From Saprospiraceae bacterium (GTDB lineage Bacteria; Bacteroidota; Bacteroidia; Chitinophagales; Saprospiraceae): a stretch of DNA of 32,213 bases. Below, in pieces: positions 6,820 through 15,972 of this stretch. A program made the position numbers and the translations under genes. Below the pieces are notes generated by a model. The model did no database searches and had not been told where the DNA came from. It was given only the letters and a program-made list of their open reading frames with translations. Each line of letters begins with the position of its first letter. Position 1 is the first letter of the stretch. The stretch is taken from contig JAHQWA010000474.1 in assembly GCA_019634045.1 (NCBI GenBank), positions 1 to 32,213 of the forward strand, read 5' to 3'.

Positions 6820-8457
6820 ATGAGTTCACAAAACAAAAACGGGGTGTTTAGTCACCTAAAGTCAGATATTCCCGCGAGTATCGTCGTGTTTCTTGTGGCA
6901 GTTCCCTTGTGTTTAGGGATAGCCCTTGCATCTGGAGCCCCTTTATTCTCTGGTATTATCGCAGGTATCGTAGGCGGTATCGTAGTAGGTATATTTAGTG
7001 GATCGCAGTTAGGCGTAAGTGGCCCTGCTGCTGGTCTTGCTGTAATCGTATTAACAGCCATCCAAGAATTGGGTGCTTTTGAAATATTTTTATTGGCCGT
7101 ATTCCTTTCGGGTATTATTCAGATAGCCTTAGGGTTTGCCAAAGCAGGTATCATTGGTTATTACTTCCCATCTTCCGTAATCAAGGGAATGTTAGCCGGT
7201 ATTGGAGTCATCATTATATTAAAGCAAATCCCGCATGCGGTAGGATATGACAAAGACTATGAAGGAAGCTTAGCTTTCAATAACCCCGATGGTCACAATA
7301 CCTTTTCTGAGCTAATGTACATGTTGGAAGCTATTACCCCTGGTGCCTTAATCATCGCCGCAATATCCATGGCCATATTGATCTTGTGGGAGCGTCCATT
7401 TATGAAGAAAATACCGCTCTTCAAAATTGTTCAAGGACCTTTAGTTGTGGTGGCATTAGGTATTATTTTGAACATGGTTTTTGCTTCAACGGGTAACCTG
7501 TCTTTAAGGACAGAGCAATTGGTAAATATCCCGGTTGCTGACTCATTATCCGGTTTCTTTGGACAATTTACTTTTCCAGATTTTAGTCAGTTGGCAAATC
7601 CTGCTATTTATATGACTGCTGTTACAATTGCAGTGGTAGCGAGTTTGGAAACCCTATTGTGCCTAGAAGCTACAGATAAATTGGATCCACATAAACGGGT
7701 GACTCCTGCAAACCAGGAATTGAAAGCTCAAGGTCTTGGTAACATGCTTTCAGGCTTGATTGGTGGTTTGCCTGTAACACAGGTAATCGTGCGTAGTTCT
7801 ACCAATATTCAGTCTGGAGGTCAGACGAAGATGGCTGCTATCATACACGGTTTGTTGTTGTTGGGTTGTGCCATGGCAATTCCTAATATCTTGAATTTGA
7901 TTCCACTTTCTAGTTTGGCTGCTATTCTCTTTCTAGTGGGTTACAAATTGGCCAAGCCCGTATTGTTCAAAGAAATGTATAAACTAGGATGGTCTCATTT
8001 TGTACCATTTGTGGTAACCATTGTAGGTATCGTACTAACCGACCTACTAATGGGTATCGGATTAGGTCTTGTAGTAGCAATCTTCTTCGTATTGTACAAC
8101 AACTACAAGCGCCCATACCTTTTCAAAGAATCTGAATACAAGGCTGGAGAACCTATCCGTCTTGAATTAGCGGAAGATGTAACCTTCTTGCATAAGGCTA
8201 ATATTCTTAAGACGCTAAGTCAGATTCCAGATAATTCAACTGTCATTCTCGATGCATCGCGTTCAATTAATATTGATCAAGATGTGATTGAAATTATAGA
8301 GGACTTTAAGGCTAGTGCTCAGTATCGGTCGATTGAGGTGCAATCGATTTCGAGGAAAAATCCGAGCTTACCTAATCAGGTTAAGCAGTTCCAAGTTGCC
8401 GTACTAAATGGTACTGAAACCAATGGGAAAGCGGATGAGGTATTTGCTGATGCTTAG
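6820..8457 (+). CDS. SulP-family inorganic anion transporter with STAS-like C-terminus (paralog 2)
   Basis: This is a second SulP permease of 545 residues. I start it at ATG 6820 (MSSQNKNGVFSHLKSDIPAS), which aligns with the start of paralog 1, rather than at the upstream TTG at 6784. DIPASIVVFLVAVPLCLGIA, GVSGPAAGLAVIV, the LLCLEATDKLDPHKRVTP block and GGLPVTQVIVRSSTNIQSG are all present. By eye it shares well over half of its residues with paralog 1 in these blocks. The C-terminal STAS-like domain (about residues 445-530) includes DASRSINIDQDVIEII and differs more. A clear terminator follows at 8525. Substrate is unassigned. Confidence 0.9.
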   Translation: MSSQNKNGVFSHLKSDIPASIVVFLVAVPLCLGIALASGAPLFSGIIAGIVGGIVVGIFSGSQLGVSGPAAGLAVIVLTAIQELGAFEIFLLAVFLSGIIQIALGFAKAGIIGYYFPSSVIKGMLAGIGVIIILKQIPHAVGYDKDYEGSLAFNNPDGHNTFSELMYMLEAITPGALIIAAISMAILILWERPFMKKIPLFKIVQGPLVVVALGIILNMVFASTGNLSLRTEQLVNIPVADSLSGFFGQFTFPDFSQLANPAIYMTAVTIAVVASLETLLCLEATDKLDPHKRVTPANQELKAQGLGNMLSGLIGGLPVTQVIVRSSTNIQSGGQTKMAAIIHGLLLLGCAMAIPNILNLIPLSSLAAILFLVGYKLAKPVLFKEMYKLGWSHFVPFVVTIVGIVLTDLLMGIGLGLVVAIFFVLYNNYKRPYLFKESEYKAGEPIRLELAEDVTFLHKANILKTLSQIPDNSTVILDASRSINIDQDVIEIIEDFKASAQYRSIEVQSISRKNPSLPNQVKQFQVAVLNGTETNGKADEVFADA

Positions 8458-8524
8458 TGATCATAAGCCTAGTTCCTACTATTTCCTTTTGGATACTATT
8501 TTGGTTTAATAATGATCATATATC

Positions 8525-8556
8525 GCCCCTGTTTTTTAAAGGCAGGGGCTTTTCTT
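8525..8556 (+). terminator. Intrinsic terminator after SulP-2
   Basis: GCCCCTG (8525-8531) pairs perfectly with CAGGGGC (8543-8549), and the T-rich tract TTTTCTTT follows. It lies about 70 bases past the SulP-2 stop, in the canonical position. Confidence 0.8.
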
Positions 8557-8637
8557 TGTCCCTTTCCAAACTTCTCCTCTTAAGAACCAAAATTTTACTA
8601 ATTTCCTCCGCTAGAAGAACCAATACATAATCGTTCC

Positions 8638-11193
8638 ATGCAAAGACTCTTATTTGTCTTGTTAATCCTTTCTTGCAGTTTTGGCTGCACACCAGAAAAA
8701 GAAATGAACCTAGGGCAACAACTCGCAAACCTCTCCATTCAATGGCAGTTAGTTAGTAATCAAATTGGAGAGGAATCCGGATATAGATCCCAATTCATTA
8801 TAACTAATAATAGTTCGACAGCACTGACAGATTCCGGTTGGAGTCTTTACTACAACCAGACCAATCGAAAAGTCAGACCTGGGACGACACAAGGGCCCGC
8901 TGAAGTGGAGTTATTGAAAGGGGATTTCTATCGACTTCGACCTTCCTCTGAATTTTCTATCCCTGCTGGCGAGAGTCTCAAGATCAGTTGGGATCTTTCA
9001 GATTGGGCCATTAAGGAGTCCGATGCACCACTAGGACTTTACTTTGCTTATGACGAAGCAGAGGGGGACACAAAAATAGCGAAGGTATCAAAGTATGAAG
9101 TCCTTCCCTTTACTGAAGCTGAGCAGATCAACCGATTTACGAGTGACAAAACGCCCATCCCTTCTGCGGGAAACCGTTTTGAACAAAATAAGCGCCTAAG
9201 CCTCTTGGCTGAAGAAGATATTGCTCCGATAGTTCCCCGCCCACAATCCTTCCAGCGTAAACCCGGCGTTTTTGCTTGGTCTGATGAAGTCATAGTCAAC
9301 TATAACAAAGCACTTGAAAAGGAGGCTAATTACCTTTCGGATTACCTGCAATCTCACTTTAATAAAAAGATTAAGCTGGAGGAGGGAGCAGGAAGCGGGC
9401 AGGTTCAACTTACCTTAGGAGCCACCCCGCAGGCTGAAGGGTATCGGCTCGTCGTTAATCCAGAGCGAATAGATATTGTCGGACAAGATCCCGCAGGTGC
9501 ATTTTATGGAGTTCAGTCTCTTTTGGGCCTTATTCCGATAGCCAGTTATGAAGAAAAAGGCACAGCTTTGGAGATTCCTGCTATTGCTATTGAAGATGCC
9601 CCCGGTTTTACCTACCGCGGCTTGCACCTGGATCTGGCAAGAAATTTCAATAGTCCCGCCACAGTAAAGAAAGTAATTGAACTAATGGCTTTCTATAAGC
9701 TCAACAAATTGCATTTGCATTTGACTGATGATGAGGGCTGGCGATTGGCCATTGAGGAGTTGCCCGAGTTGACAGAGGTTGGTGCCAGAAGAGGCCATAC
9801 CATCACGGAAGAAGCCTTCCTACAACCAGCCTATGGATCTGGACCTGATCCAGATGATTCTAATTCACATGGAAATGGATTTATCACGAGAGAAGAATTT
9901 AAGGATATTATACGCTGGGCTCATGACCGGCATATTGAAGTGATCCCAGAACTCAATGTACCAGGGCATGCTCGGGCGGCCATCAAATCTATGGAAGCAC
10001 GCTATCGACGACTCATGGAAGCTGGAGAAAAAGAAGCAGCTGAGCAATATCTGCTGACGGATTTTGAGGATCAATCAAAATATGAAAGTGTCCAATTCTA
10101 TCCTGATAATGTAGTCTGTGTCTGCAAAGAATCAGTGTATCAATTCTATGAAACAATCGTCGACGATGTGATCGAAATGTTTGCAGAGGCAGAAGTGCCA
10201 CTCAAAACGATACATACCGGAGGGGATGAAGTTCCATCTGGAGTTTGGACAGATTCTCCGATATGTCAAGAACTGATAGCGCAAGATGCAACGCTTACTA
10301 GCCCGGCAGACCTGTCGACCTATTTCATGGGTCGTATTAATAAAATCCTGAGTGAAAGAGGATTGATTACTGCAGGTTGGGAGGAGATCGCTATGCAAAA
10401 ACAGGCAGATGGCAGCTATGTCGCTCATCCTGATTTTGTAGATGCTAACTTTCTACCCTATGTATGGCAGAATTTATGGGGCAATCAAGACTTAGGGCAT
10501 CGCTTGGCGAATGCTGGGTATCCCATTGTCATCTGCAATGTCACCAATCTGTACTTTGATTTAGCATACAATAAAGATCCGGAAGAACCTGGGTTTTATT
10601 GGGGAGGTTTTATCGATACGCGGAAGGCTTATGAGATCTTACCCTATGATGTCTTAAAATCAACTACGCATGATCCATTGGGAAATCCATTTGATCCAGA
10701 TGTGGACTACAAGGATATGGCTCCATTAAAGGCACCACAGAATATTCGTGGCATACAAGGAGAACTTTGGAGCGAAACGATCAAAGGAGCATCGATGCTC
10801 GAATACTATATCCTCCCAAAACTGATGGGACTGGCGGAGCGGGCATGGTCTCCTAGGCCGGATTGGGGTAACATTGAGGATCAGGAGCAGCGGGCTGTGG
10901 CTTTAGACCAAGCCTGGAATGAATTTGCCAATGTTTTGGGCCAAAAAGAATTGAAGCGATTAGATTATCTATTTGGAGGATTCGATTTTCGAGTACCACT
11001 CCCTGGTGCTGTTGTAGAAGAGGGGCAATTGAAGGCAAATATTGCTTTTCCTGGTTTGGACCTGTTTTTGGCAGATGGATCCCCTTACGAAGGACCAATA
11101 GATATGACAGGAGATGTACAATTAGAGGCTCGTACGGCTAAGCGCAAAAGTAGAGTAGTGACCATCAAGAAGCCTGGTAATATCTTAGATTAA
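8638..11193 (+). CDS. GH20 beta-N-acetylhexosaminidase lipoprotein
   Basis: This glycoside hydrolase removes terminal GlcNAc/GalNAc from chitin oligomers or glycans by substrate-assisted catalysis. The 851 residues begin with an SPII signal (SCSFGC, lipidated Cys17), so the enzyme is likely outer-membrane anchored. An N-terminal CHB_HEX-like carbohydrate-binding domain spans about 33-185. A GH20b domain starts near 198 (IVPRPQSF). The catalytic barrel starts near 324 (FTYRGLHLDLARNF), with LHLHLTDDEGWRL. The catalytic pair is Asp530-Glu531 in HTGGDEVPSG. A C-terminal CHB_HEX_C-like domain begins at FRVPLPGA. All family parts are intact. There is no SusC/SusD pair nearby. Chitobiase-type activity is the likeliest role. 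Confidence 0.93.
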   Translation: MQRLLFVLLILSCSFGCTPEKEMNLGQQLANLSIQWQLVSNQIGEESGYRSQFIITNNSSTALTDSGWSLYYNQTNRKVRPGTTQGPAEVELLKGDFYRLRPSSEFSIPAGESLKISWDLSDWAIKESDAPLGLYFAYDEAEGDTKIAKVSKYEVLPFTEAEQINRFTSDKTPIPSAGNRFEQNKRLSLLAEEDIAPIVPRPQSFQRKPGVFAWSDEVIVNYNKALEKEANYLSDYLQSHFNKKIKLEEGAGSGQVQLTLGATPQAEGYRLVVNPERIDIVGQDPAGAFYGVQSLLGLIPIASYEEKGTALEIPAIAIEDAPGFTYRGLHLDLARNFNSPATVKKVIELMAFYKLNKLHLHLTDDEGWRLAIEELPELTEVGARRGHTITEEAFLQPAYGSGPDPDDSNSHGNGFITREEFKDIIRWAHDRHIEVIPELNVPGHARAAIKSMEARYRRLMEAGEKEAAEQYLLTDFEDQSKYESVQFYPDNVVCVCKESVYQFYETIVDDVIEMFAEAEVPLKTIHTGGDEVPSGVWTDSPICQELIAQDATLTSPADLSTYFMGRINKILSERGLITAGWEEIAMQKQADGSYVAHPDFVDANFLPYVWQNLWGNQDLGHRLANAGYPIVICNVTNLYFDLAYNKDPEEPGFYWGGFIDTRKAYEILPYDVLKSTTHDPLGNPFDPDVDYKDMAPLKAPQNIRGIQGELWSETIKGASMLEYYILPKLMGLAERAWSPRPDWGNIEDQEQRAVALDQAWNEFANVLGQKELKRLDYLFGGFDFRVPLPGAVVEEGQLKANIAFPGLDLFLADGSPYEGPIDMTGDVQLEARTAKRKSRVVTIKKPGNILD

Positions 11194-11333
11194 GGTATGC
11201 AATTGGAGGTTGTAGAACAGGTTGTAGACCCAATTTCCACCAATAAATCCAACCGTCATAAATCGGACATATCAGATAAAAAGGGGCAACTTTGGATCAT
11301 CAAACCTGTTAAACAATTTAAAAAGCTTTTCTC

Positions 11334-11915
11334 ATGAAATTACGAAACGCATCCACCATCACTTGGCTTCTTTTTATGTCTTTGCTAGTTACCAGCTGTA
11401 ACTCTCAGACTAATACCAATGCTGAGGGAGAGGAAACAGCTACTCCAGCAACTATGGGACAGCAAGTGGTAAACAAGACAAATCCCCACTATGTAGAGGG
11501 GGGAATTAAGTGGATGACCTTTGAAGAAGCCCTAGCTGCAAACCAGCAGGAACAACGTAAGATCTTTATTGATGTATATACGGATTGGTGCGGATGGTGT
11601 AAGGTAATGGATAAGAAAACCTTTACCGATCAGACCGTGATCGATTATATGAATGAACACTATTATGCTGTGAAATTCAATGCTGAAAAAGAAGCGCCAG
11701 TTACCTTCCAAGGCAAGAACTTTGAATTGGTAGATGGTGGTCGTCGCCCGATACATACATTAGCGTATGCCATGCTGGATGGAAAATTGAGCTATCCTTC
11801 TTATGTATACTTCAATGAGAGTGTCCAGCGCGTTACCATTAGCAAGGGCTTTAAGGACGCGGTTCGGTTTCTCAAAGAGCTTGAAACCATTGAACAGAAT
11901 GGCGGCGGCATCTAA
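11334..11915 (+). CDS. Thioredoxin-fold lipoprotein with CGWC active site
   Basis: This 193-residue protein is predicted to act in the periplasm. An SPII signal precedes Cys22 (LLVTSC). The thioredoxin-like domain (about 60-180) carries the active site DWCGWCK with Cys86 and Cys89, as in the thioredoxin_7/DUF255 and DsbD-C-terminal-like families. The preceding KIFIDVYT strand fits the fold. It probably acts as a thiol-disulfide reductase, but the partner is unknown. It lies 140 bases after the GH20 gene and ends just before a strong terminator. The spacer holds AAACCTGTTAAACA (about 11312-11325), resembling half of the palindrome at 1279, which may be chance. Confidence 0.85.
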   Translation: MKLRNASTITWLLFMSLLVTSCNSQTNTNAEGEETATPATMGQQVVNKTNPHYVEGGIKWMTFEEALAANQQEQRKIFIDVYTDWCGWCKVMDKKTFTDQTVIDYMNEHYYAVKFNAEKEAPVTFQGKNFELVDGGRRPIHTLAYAMLDGKLSYPSYVYFNESVQRVTISKGFKDAVRFLKELETIEQNGGGI

Positions 11916-11940
11916 GGTAATAGAATAGTATTTCGCATCA

Positions 11941-11996
11941 AAAAAGGCGTTGGCTCAAAGGATTTATTCCTAATGAATCAACGCCTTTTTGTTTTT
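11941..11996. terminator. Strong bidirectional intrinsic terminator
   Basis: AAAAAGGCGTTG (11941-11952) pairs over all 12 bases with CAACGCCTTTTT (11979-11990), followed by GTTTTTTC. On the minus strand the A-run becomes a T-run. It therefore serves both the thioredoxin-like gene and the convergent gene ending at 12014. Confidence 0.88.
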
Positions 11997-12013
11997 TCTT
12001 CCCATACAATGCA

Positions 12014-12646
12014 TCAAGGCTGTATGGCTACTTTCCGACGAGCGTAATACCACATGCTACTAATGATCCAGATCGTACCCATGATAGATGGGATGATTTG
12101 GCTATAGGGTTGCCAGGCTGCCAGGACTGTTCCCGCGAAAGCGGAAAAAAGAGCAATGTAGGCCGAAATCATTTTGAATATATGCTCCATTAACCAATAC
12201 TTTGCCAATTGAGGCCTGAAATGGCGCAGTAAATCATAGGCGGCGACAGTAAATAGGAAGCCTAACAGATACACTACCACCGATTGATGCCAGACAGCTC
12301 CCCTGGAACCAACCAAGAAGAGAAAACGCCCAGCCATGACCACGAGAAACAAGGTCGCGAGTAGATCTATCCATTCTGGCCCTTTGGTTTTGTTTCGTAG
12401 AACCCTATAACCGGCGAAGGACATATAGGCGCTCTGTAAGGTCACAATGGTCAGAAAAGGGCGTGATCGGAAGAATAGTACACCTAGAGTAGCGGTGAAA
12501 ATGGTGGCGGCCATGAGGTACAGAAAGTAGCGGCCATATTTGACATGGATTGCTCCTCCCTTTTTGGAAAAGAAGGGGATGAGTCCGATGATTAGTGCCA
12601 GACTGCCAGCGAAAATATGCGCTAAAATATTGATTTGGTGAAGCAT
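12014..12646 (-). CDS. Polytopic membrane protein, DUF2306-like
   Basis: This 210-residue integral membrane protein has about six hydrophobic segments (roughly residues 8-25, 38-58, 65-82, 92-110, 122-140 and 153-200). It resembles DUF2306-type proteins in its start (HQINILAHIFAGSLALIIG) and in a conserved HVKYGRYFLY segment; assignment is by pattern only. No function can be given. It is the last gene of a minus-strand run and follows the LytTR regulator by 115 bases, so it may be that regulator's target or partner. Confidence 0.65.
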   Translation of the reverse strand: MLHQINILAHIFAGSLALIIGLIPFFSKKGGAIHVKYGRYFLYLMAATIFTATLGVLFFRSRPFLTIVTLQSAYMSFAGYRVLRNKTKGPEWIDLLATLFLVVMAGRFLFLVGSRGAVWHQSVVVYLLGFLFTVAAYDLLRHFRPQLAKYWLMEHIFKMISAYIALFSAFAGTVLAAWQPYSQIIPSIMGTIWIISSMWYYARRKVAIQP

Positions 12647-12761
12647 AGGATAGATTTGTTTTGCTTCAAAACTATTAGTGGAGTAAAGGGAAAGCTAGGG
12701 AAAACAGGCGGATGGGGACTATAAATAGGTGAAATGGGGGCTCAGGAAGGTGAAAAATAGC

Positions 12762-13553
12762 TTAGTCCACAATTTTAATCATGGATCTGATCACTTGAGT
12801 ATAACTATTACTGGAAACCAGTTTGGTATTATGCTTATCGCCTAGTGTTAGTTCATAACGTCCTTTCAGATGTGGGGCGATCTGAGCCACTCTATTTTGG
12901 TTTACAATATACTTCCGGTGGATGCGAGCAAAGGTAGGAGGTAAGCGTTCGGCCAAAAAACCAAGGGCGTAATCACAAAGATGTTTTTGGCCATCCTTGA
13001 GATGGAGATAGGCATACATATCTGAAGCTTCGACGTATACGAGGTCTTCTATCTGGATGAAAATGGTGCGATCCCCTTTTTTCACCGGAATCTTCTCAAG
13101 CACCGTTCTAGTTGTAGCCTCTGGTTCTTGCTCCGCCTTAATCTCACCTAGCACCCGGTCGAAAGTGAACCCAAGTACCGGACTGAGAATGGCATTGAAA
13201 GCATGTCCCCCATCGAGGCGAAACAAATGATAAGGACCATGTTCAAAAAGCAATTTTCTTACTACTTGTTCAATCTCACTTCCTAGTATTCCGACTAGGA
13301 CAAAAAGGACGGCCAAACCCATAGTTTGCTGCCACTTGACCCATTTTTGTGGCAATAGCCAATCCTTATTGAAGATTATGAATAGTAGACCATATCCGAT
13401 AGATAAACAGATGATAGTATGGATTACAAGGGCCTCACCAATGTTTTCTGCCGATCCCATAAAATACCCCGCAATACCAAGACATGGCCCCATGAGTAGT
13501 AGTGTGGGTAGGTATTGATTAGGACCAGCAAAATTGGGTTGCACCTTTGCCAT
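12762..13553 (-). CDS. Membrane-anchored LytTR-domain transcriptional regulator
   Basis: Three to four N-terminal hydrophobic segments (about residues 14-130) are followed by a linker and a C-terminal LytTR DNA-binding domain (about 155-260). The LytTR domain is marked by IEDLVYVEASDMYAYLHL, RIHRKYIVN and the final strand near KLVSSNSYTQVI. No receiver domain is present, so it is not a classical response regulator. A membrane sensor joined to the DNA-binding part, as in many Bacteroidota LytTR proteins, is the likely design. The signal and target are unknown. It starts 23 bases after nadD and may be co-transcribed with it. Confidence 0.85.
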   Translation of the reverse strand: MAKVQPNFAGPNQYLPTLLLMGPCLGIAGYFMGSAENIGEALVIHTIICLSIGYGLLFIIFNKDWLLPQKWVKWQQTMGLAVLFVLVGILGSEIEQVVRKLLFEHGPYHLFRLDGGHAFNAILSPVLGFTFDRVLGEIKAEQEPEATTRTVLEKIPVKKGDRTIFIQIEDLVYVEASDMYAYLHLKDGQKHLCDYALGFLAERLPPTFARIHRKYIVNQNRVAQIAPHLKGRYELTLGDKHNTKLVSSNSYTQVIRSMIKIVD

Positions 13554-13576
13554 GTTCTTATAATTTGGAGAAAATG

Positions 13577-14152
13577 CTAGCGATATAACCTACTTTTTTC
13601 GAGATTTTCAAATACTGATTCAGGTACTAAATATTGGATGGAGTGTCCCTCCTTTATACAGTTTCTGATATAACTGGCAGAAATATGCATCTGCGGCGCT
13701 TCAAAGATCCTCACTTTAGGATGCTCAGATAAATCCCCCAAAGGATAATTTGGTCGTTTATAGACATAGATCTCGTAGTCGCGCAGAATTAGTTCATGAT
13801 TCTTCCATTTGTGCAGGGTCGCCAAATTGTCGCCACCCATGATGAGTACAAATTCTCGATCTGGAAATTTCTCTCTTAAATAAGCGAGGGTATCAATCGT
13901 ATAGGAAGGTTGGGCTAGCTTAAATTCGATGTTTGAGGCCAGAAGATGGGGGTTATCTCCAATAGCCAATTGTACAAGATGTAATCGGTCATAATCGGAG
14001 GCCAGAGAAGCTTTGGACTTTAAGGGGTTTTGTGGAGAAACTACCATCCAAACCTGCTTAAGATCCGTCTGTGTAGCCATGAAATTGGCAATGATCATGT
14101 GGCCTACATGTACCGGATTAAAGGAGCCAAAGAATAAACCGACTTTCTTCAT
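13577..14152 (-). CDS. nadD: Nicotinate-nucleotide adenylyltransferase
   Basis: NadD adenylates nicotinate mononucleotide to deamido-NAD in NAD synthesis. The 191 residues begin MKKVGLFFGSFNPVHVGH, with the nucleotidyltransferase HxGH at His15-His18. Later come VSPQNPLKSK, VLIMGGDNLATLHKWK and the ISASYIR motif near the C-terminus, all characteristic of NadD. Length is normal. It lies six bases after the lipoprotein gene and 23 before the LytTR gene on the minus strand, so it is in the middle of an operon-like run. Confidence 0.95.
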   Translation of the reverse strand: MKKVGLFFGSFNPVHVGHMIIANFMATQTDLKQVWMVVSPQNPLKSKASLASDYDRLHLVQLAIGDNPHLLASNIEFKLAQPSYTIDTLAYLREKFPDREFVLIMGGDNLATLHKWKNHELILRDYEIYVYKRPNYPLGDLSEHPKVRIFEAPQMHISASYIRNCIKEGHSIQYLVPESVFENLEKSRLYR

Positions 14153-14158
14153 GGTCTA

Positions 14159-14620
14159 TCACTGATTATTTGCAGGGGGCTGTTCGTCCTGCCATTCTTC
14201 CTCCGTCATTTCAATATCGTTCTCTTCCGGCACATCAACTAGCCATTGTCCCTCAATCCGAACTAATTTGAATAGGGATTGGTACGCTTCGTATTCATCT
14301 TTCAATTCGCATTGACAACGTGCAGTGTCGACGACTGTTGTGCAGTTCATATCGAGTATCTGGGTGTGAATAATGGTAGAGTCTGGTGGGTCTCCAGCCA
14401 TGATTTGTGCCAACATATTGAGCATATCTTTACCTTCCGGTGTGCTTAACAAGGCGGCTCTTTCAAAACGGTTGCTATCCATATAGGCCTGATATTGCTG
14501 AATAACAGTTTCAGGCGTATTGGGTAAAGGTTCCGCTTGGTAATTATCTGCTCCTTTAGGGTCATCTTGGCAGGCGAAGAGCATACAGCTGAGTAGGCCT
14601 AATGTTAGATAGTGTCTCAT
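14159..14620 (-). CDS. Small lipoprotein with possible NTF2-like fold
   Basis: The product is 153 residues. An SPII signal ends at LFAC (Cys17). The mature part resembles DUF4878-type NTF2-like lipoproteins: a helix with ETVIQQYQAYMDSNRFERAA, then strands ending KLVRIEGQWLVDVPEE, followed by an acidic tail (MTEEEWQDEQ). The family match is by pattern only and function is unknown. It has three internal Cys (CTTV, CQC). It is tightly linked to nadD (six-base gap). Confidence 0.75.
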   Translation of the reverse strand: MRHYLTLGLLSCMLFACQDDPKGADNYQAEPLPNTPETVIQQYQAYMDSNRFERAALLSTPEGKDMLNMLAQIMAGDPPDSTIIHTQILDMNCTTVVDTARCQCELKDEYEAYQSLFKLVRIEGQWLVDVPEENDIEMTEEEWQDEQPPANNQ

Positions 14621-14724
14621 AGAGCAGTATTTGCTGTGAAGCGTTCAGTAAACAGGGCTTACTAACACGAAATGAATCCAAATAAAGAAGTTGGCTACAA
14701 TTTTCTACCGCTGGTAAAACGCCA

Positions 14725-15840
14725 CTAGTTACTTAGCATTACGGGCATCACTAGCATCAAGATTTCTTCTCCGTCCGGCTCTTCGGTAGGCAGCAAAATA
14801 CCAGCTCGCGTTGGATTAGACAACTCAATTTTCACCTCATCTGCTTCAAGCACACCCAACATCTCAATTAAGAACTTAGCATTGAATCCGATATTTAGTG
14901 GGTCTCCCTCAAAAGTGCAAGCGAGTTGTTCTGTAGCCTCATTGGAAAAGTCCAAATCTTGTGCAGAGATGGTCAAGCTACCATCCATGATATTCAAAAT
15001 CACCTGATTGGTAGTCTTGTTCGCATAGATCGCAATACGCTTTAGCGAGTTTTGGAAATCAGTCCGCTGTAGCGTTAAAGTGTTTGGGTTATCTACGGGT
15101 ATTACCGCATTATAATCCGGGTACCTGGCGTCGATCAAACGGCAAACAAGGTTGGTAGTACCAAAAGTAAAAAAGGCGTTGGCTTTATTGAAGGCAATAT
15201 TCACTTCGTCAGCAGCAGGTAGTGCAGAGCGGAGCAACGTTAGCGCCTTCTTTGGTACGATAAAAGACGTAGATACTTCGCTGGTTACTTCGGCAAAAGT
15301 GTATTTAACTAGTTTGTGTGCATCGGTGGCAACTAGGGTCAGCTTATTGAAGTCAATCTGGAAATAAACACCGGTCATCGCCGGTCTAAGCTCATCATTC
15401 GAAGTGGCAAATAATGTCTTCGTGATGCCTTGAGTCAAGGCTGGAGCTTGAATCTTGATCGTATCAACGGTATCTGGCTCTGGTATTTTGGGGAAATCCT
15501 TGCCGTCCTCACCGGCTAAACGGTACTTACCATAGGCAGAGGTGATCTCGATACCAAAGTTTTCATCATTGATAGTGAACGTGATAGGCTGTTGAGGCAA
15601 TGCCTTCAGCGTCTCCAAGAGGATCTTGGCAGGCACGGCAACCGATCCATCCGCATCTGACATCACTTCGATTTCTGTAGAAATTGAGGTTTCTAGGTCG
15701 GTCGCAGCAATACTTAATTTGTTATTGCTGATAGAAAACAGAAAATCTTCCAAAATAGGTAAAACGGGATTGGAGGCAATAGCTCCTCCAACAATCTGTA
15801 ATTGTTTAAGCAATTCGGAAGAAGAAACGCTGAATTTCAT
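14725..15840 (-). CDS. dnaN: DNA polymerase III beta subunit (sliding clamp)
   Basis: DnaN forms the ring that tethers polymerase III to DNA. The 371 residues have the typical length and three similar domains. The start is MKFSVSSSELLKQLQIVGG. DLETSISTEIEV, RLAGEDGKDFPKIPE and TLVATDAHKLVKY are hallmark segments, and it ends MPVMLSN, close to the usual C-terminal MPM-type end. A promoter with both boxes lies at 15913-15944 and a perfect DnaA box at 15962-15970. dnaA is not in the window; the gene stands apart from the classic dnaA-dnaN pair. Confidence 0.97.
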   Translation of the reverse strand: MKFSVSSSELLKQLQIVGGAIASNPVLPILEDFLFSISNNKLSIAATDLETSISTEIEVMSDADGSVAVPAKILLETLKALPQQPITFTINDENFGIEITSAYGKYRLAGEDGKDFPKIPEPDTVDTIKIQAPALTQGITKTLFATSNDELRPAMTGVYFQIDFNKLTLVATDAHKLVKYTFAEVTSEVSTSFIVPKKALTLLRSALPAADEVNIAFNKANAFFTFGTTNLVCRLIDARYPDYNAVIPVDNPNTLTLQRTDFQNSLKRIAIYANKTTNQVILNIMDGSLTISAQDLDFSNEATEQLACTFEGDPLNIGFNAKFLIEMLGVLEADEVKIELSNPTRAGILLPTEEPDGEEILMLVMPVMLSN

Positions 15841-15912
15841 ATTCGTGCCTGATTTTCGTGAATGTTATAAGCAAAATACCAAATAAAGGCCTATCGATCA
15901 ATCTGTAAGCTG

Positions 15913-15944
15913 CAAAACTACATTTTCTTGCGTACTTTTTTCAA
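15913..15944 (-). promoter_or_regulatory. dnaN promoter, Bacteroidota type
   Basis: On the minus strand TTG (15942-15944), 21 bases, then TAGTTTTG (15913-15920) match the -33 TTG / -7 TAnnTTTG consensus with permitted spacing. Transcription would start near 15906 and give a leader of about 65 bases. Confidence 0.6.
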
Positions 15945-15961
15945 GCAAATAATTAACATCA

Positions 15962-15970
15962 TGTGGATAA
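15962..15970 (-). promoter_or_regulatory. Perfect DnaA box upstream of dnaN
   Basis: TTATCCACA reads on the minus strand, an exact match to the DnaA R1-type box. It lies 18 bases upstream of the dnaN -33 element and two bases past the ROK-kinase stop codon. I found no second perfect box nearby. It may let DnaA control dnaN. Confidence 0.5.
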
Positions 15971-15972
15971 TG

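Noticed and set aside
11312-11325. AAACCTGTTAAACA resembling half of the palindrome at 1279-1299
   Set aside because: Only one arm matches and there is no dyad, so a shared operator cannot be claimed.
15841-15972. A replication origin at dnaN
   Set aside because: Only one perfect DnaA box is present, with no box cluster and no dnaA gene, so an oriC call is not supported.
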